DNA of 14,356 nt. Source: Prevotellaceae bacterium (GTDB taxonomy: Bacteria > Bacteroidota > Bacteroidia > Bacteroidales > Paludibacteraceae). Below the pieces are notes generated by a model. The model was not told where the DNA came from. It worked only from the letters and a program-made list of their open reading frames with translations, and ran no database searches. A program made the translations under genes and the position numbers. Positions 14,198 to 14,356 of this stretch are shown one piece after another; within the stretch, counting starts at the first letter, position 1; every line of letters begins with the position of its first letter. The stretch lies in assembly GCA_031290375.1 (NCBI GenBank), contig JAITNR010000273.1:1-14356 (forward strand), written 5' to 3'.

Positions 14198-14356
14198 TAA
14201 CAACCCCGATTCACGCGGCGGCGAGGTAAAAATTTTGCGCCGCAAAAGTACTGAAAGTAAACATCGCGCACCCAATATTCCGGTATCCGTTCATCGCCAA
14301 GATTATACAAATGCTTGAGCATCAGCACGCCAACCATCAGTCGTATCGGCATACTC
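14197..14356 (-). pseudogene. IS5-family transposase fragment (runs off the window)
   Basis: The minus-strand frame entering from the window edge contains P-I-R-L-M-V-G-V-L-M-L-K-H-L-Y-N-L-G-D-E, then E-Y-W-V-R-D and Y-F-Q-Y-F-C-G. This is the conserved N-terminal region of IS5-type transposases. Relatives continue after F-C-G with a Pro-rich segment and an S-x-L-x-x-F-R-x-R motif. Here the frame degenerates (K-F-L-P-R-R-R-V-N-R-G-C) and stops at 14197-14199, where IS1-like sequence begins. The ATG at 14350-14352 is probably internal. The N-terminal part lies outside the window. Confidence 0.7.

Overview
The window reads as chromosome from a Bacteroidota bacterium, most likely order Bacteroidales. 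The evidence is an AT-rich genome, several promoter matches to the Bacteroidetes form (TTTG or TTG, 19-20 nt, then TAnnTTTG), near absence of Shine-Dalgarno sites, a secreted protein with a type IX secretion (T9SS) type C-terminal signal, a Bacteroidetes-type long QueA, and a LuxR-type regulator whose C-terminal region resembles that of the Bacteroidetes TPR-LuxR regulators. No species can be assigned from the sequence alone.

Layout. Positions 1-50 hold the first codons of a leftward gene with a good promoter at 88-118. Positions 218-415 are a decayed C-terminal fragment of an IS630-family transposase, followed at once by the promoter of a membrane-bound LuxR-type regulator (574-1578). Next comes a full-length glycine decarboxylase P-protein, gcvP (1731-4574). 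It converges on the long Bacteroidetes-type queA (4656-5894, minus) with a 23-bp palindromic stem between them. A compact divergent promoter region (about 5919-6008) serves queA and a lipoprotein M3-family peptidyl-dipeptidase (6036-8135). After a clear terminator and an intergenic promoter, a two-gene unit follows: a 1249-residue secreted multidomain surface protein with a T9SS-like C-terminal domain (8453-12202), and 21 nt later a beta-barrel/poly-proline/OmpA-domain protein (12224-13936). A strong terminator closes that unit at 13960-13995.

The right end (14022-14356) is transposon debris. It contains an IS1-like left end with the start of insA on the plus strand, an insA zinc-finger segment in the opposite orientation, and then a minus-strand IS5-family transposase fragment that runs off the window.

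How the genes fit together. gcvP, queA and the dipeptidase are housekeeping genes that look independently transcribed. The only evident functional unit is the surface-protein/OmpA pair, in which the OmpA-domain protein could hold peptidoglycan and the outer membrane at the site where the T9SS client is secreted or displayed. I did not find a convincing, previously undescribed defence or mobile system. The most unusual items are that pair, the hybrid architecture of the LuxR-type regulator, the head-to-head IS1 remnant and the short tandem repeats that follow stop codons.
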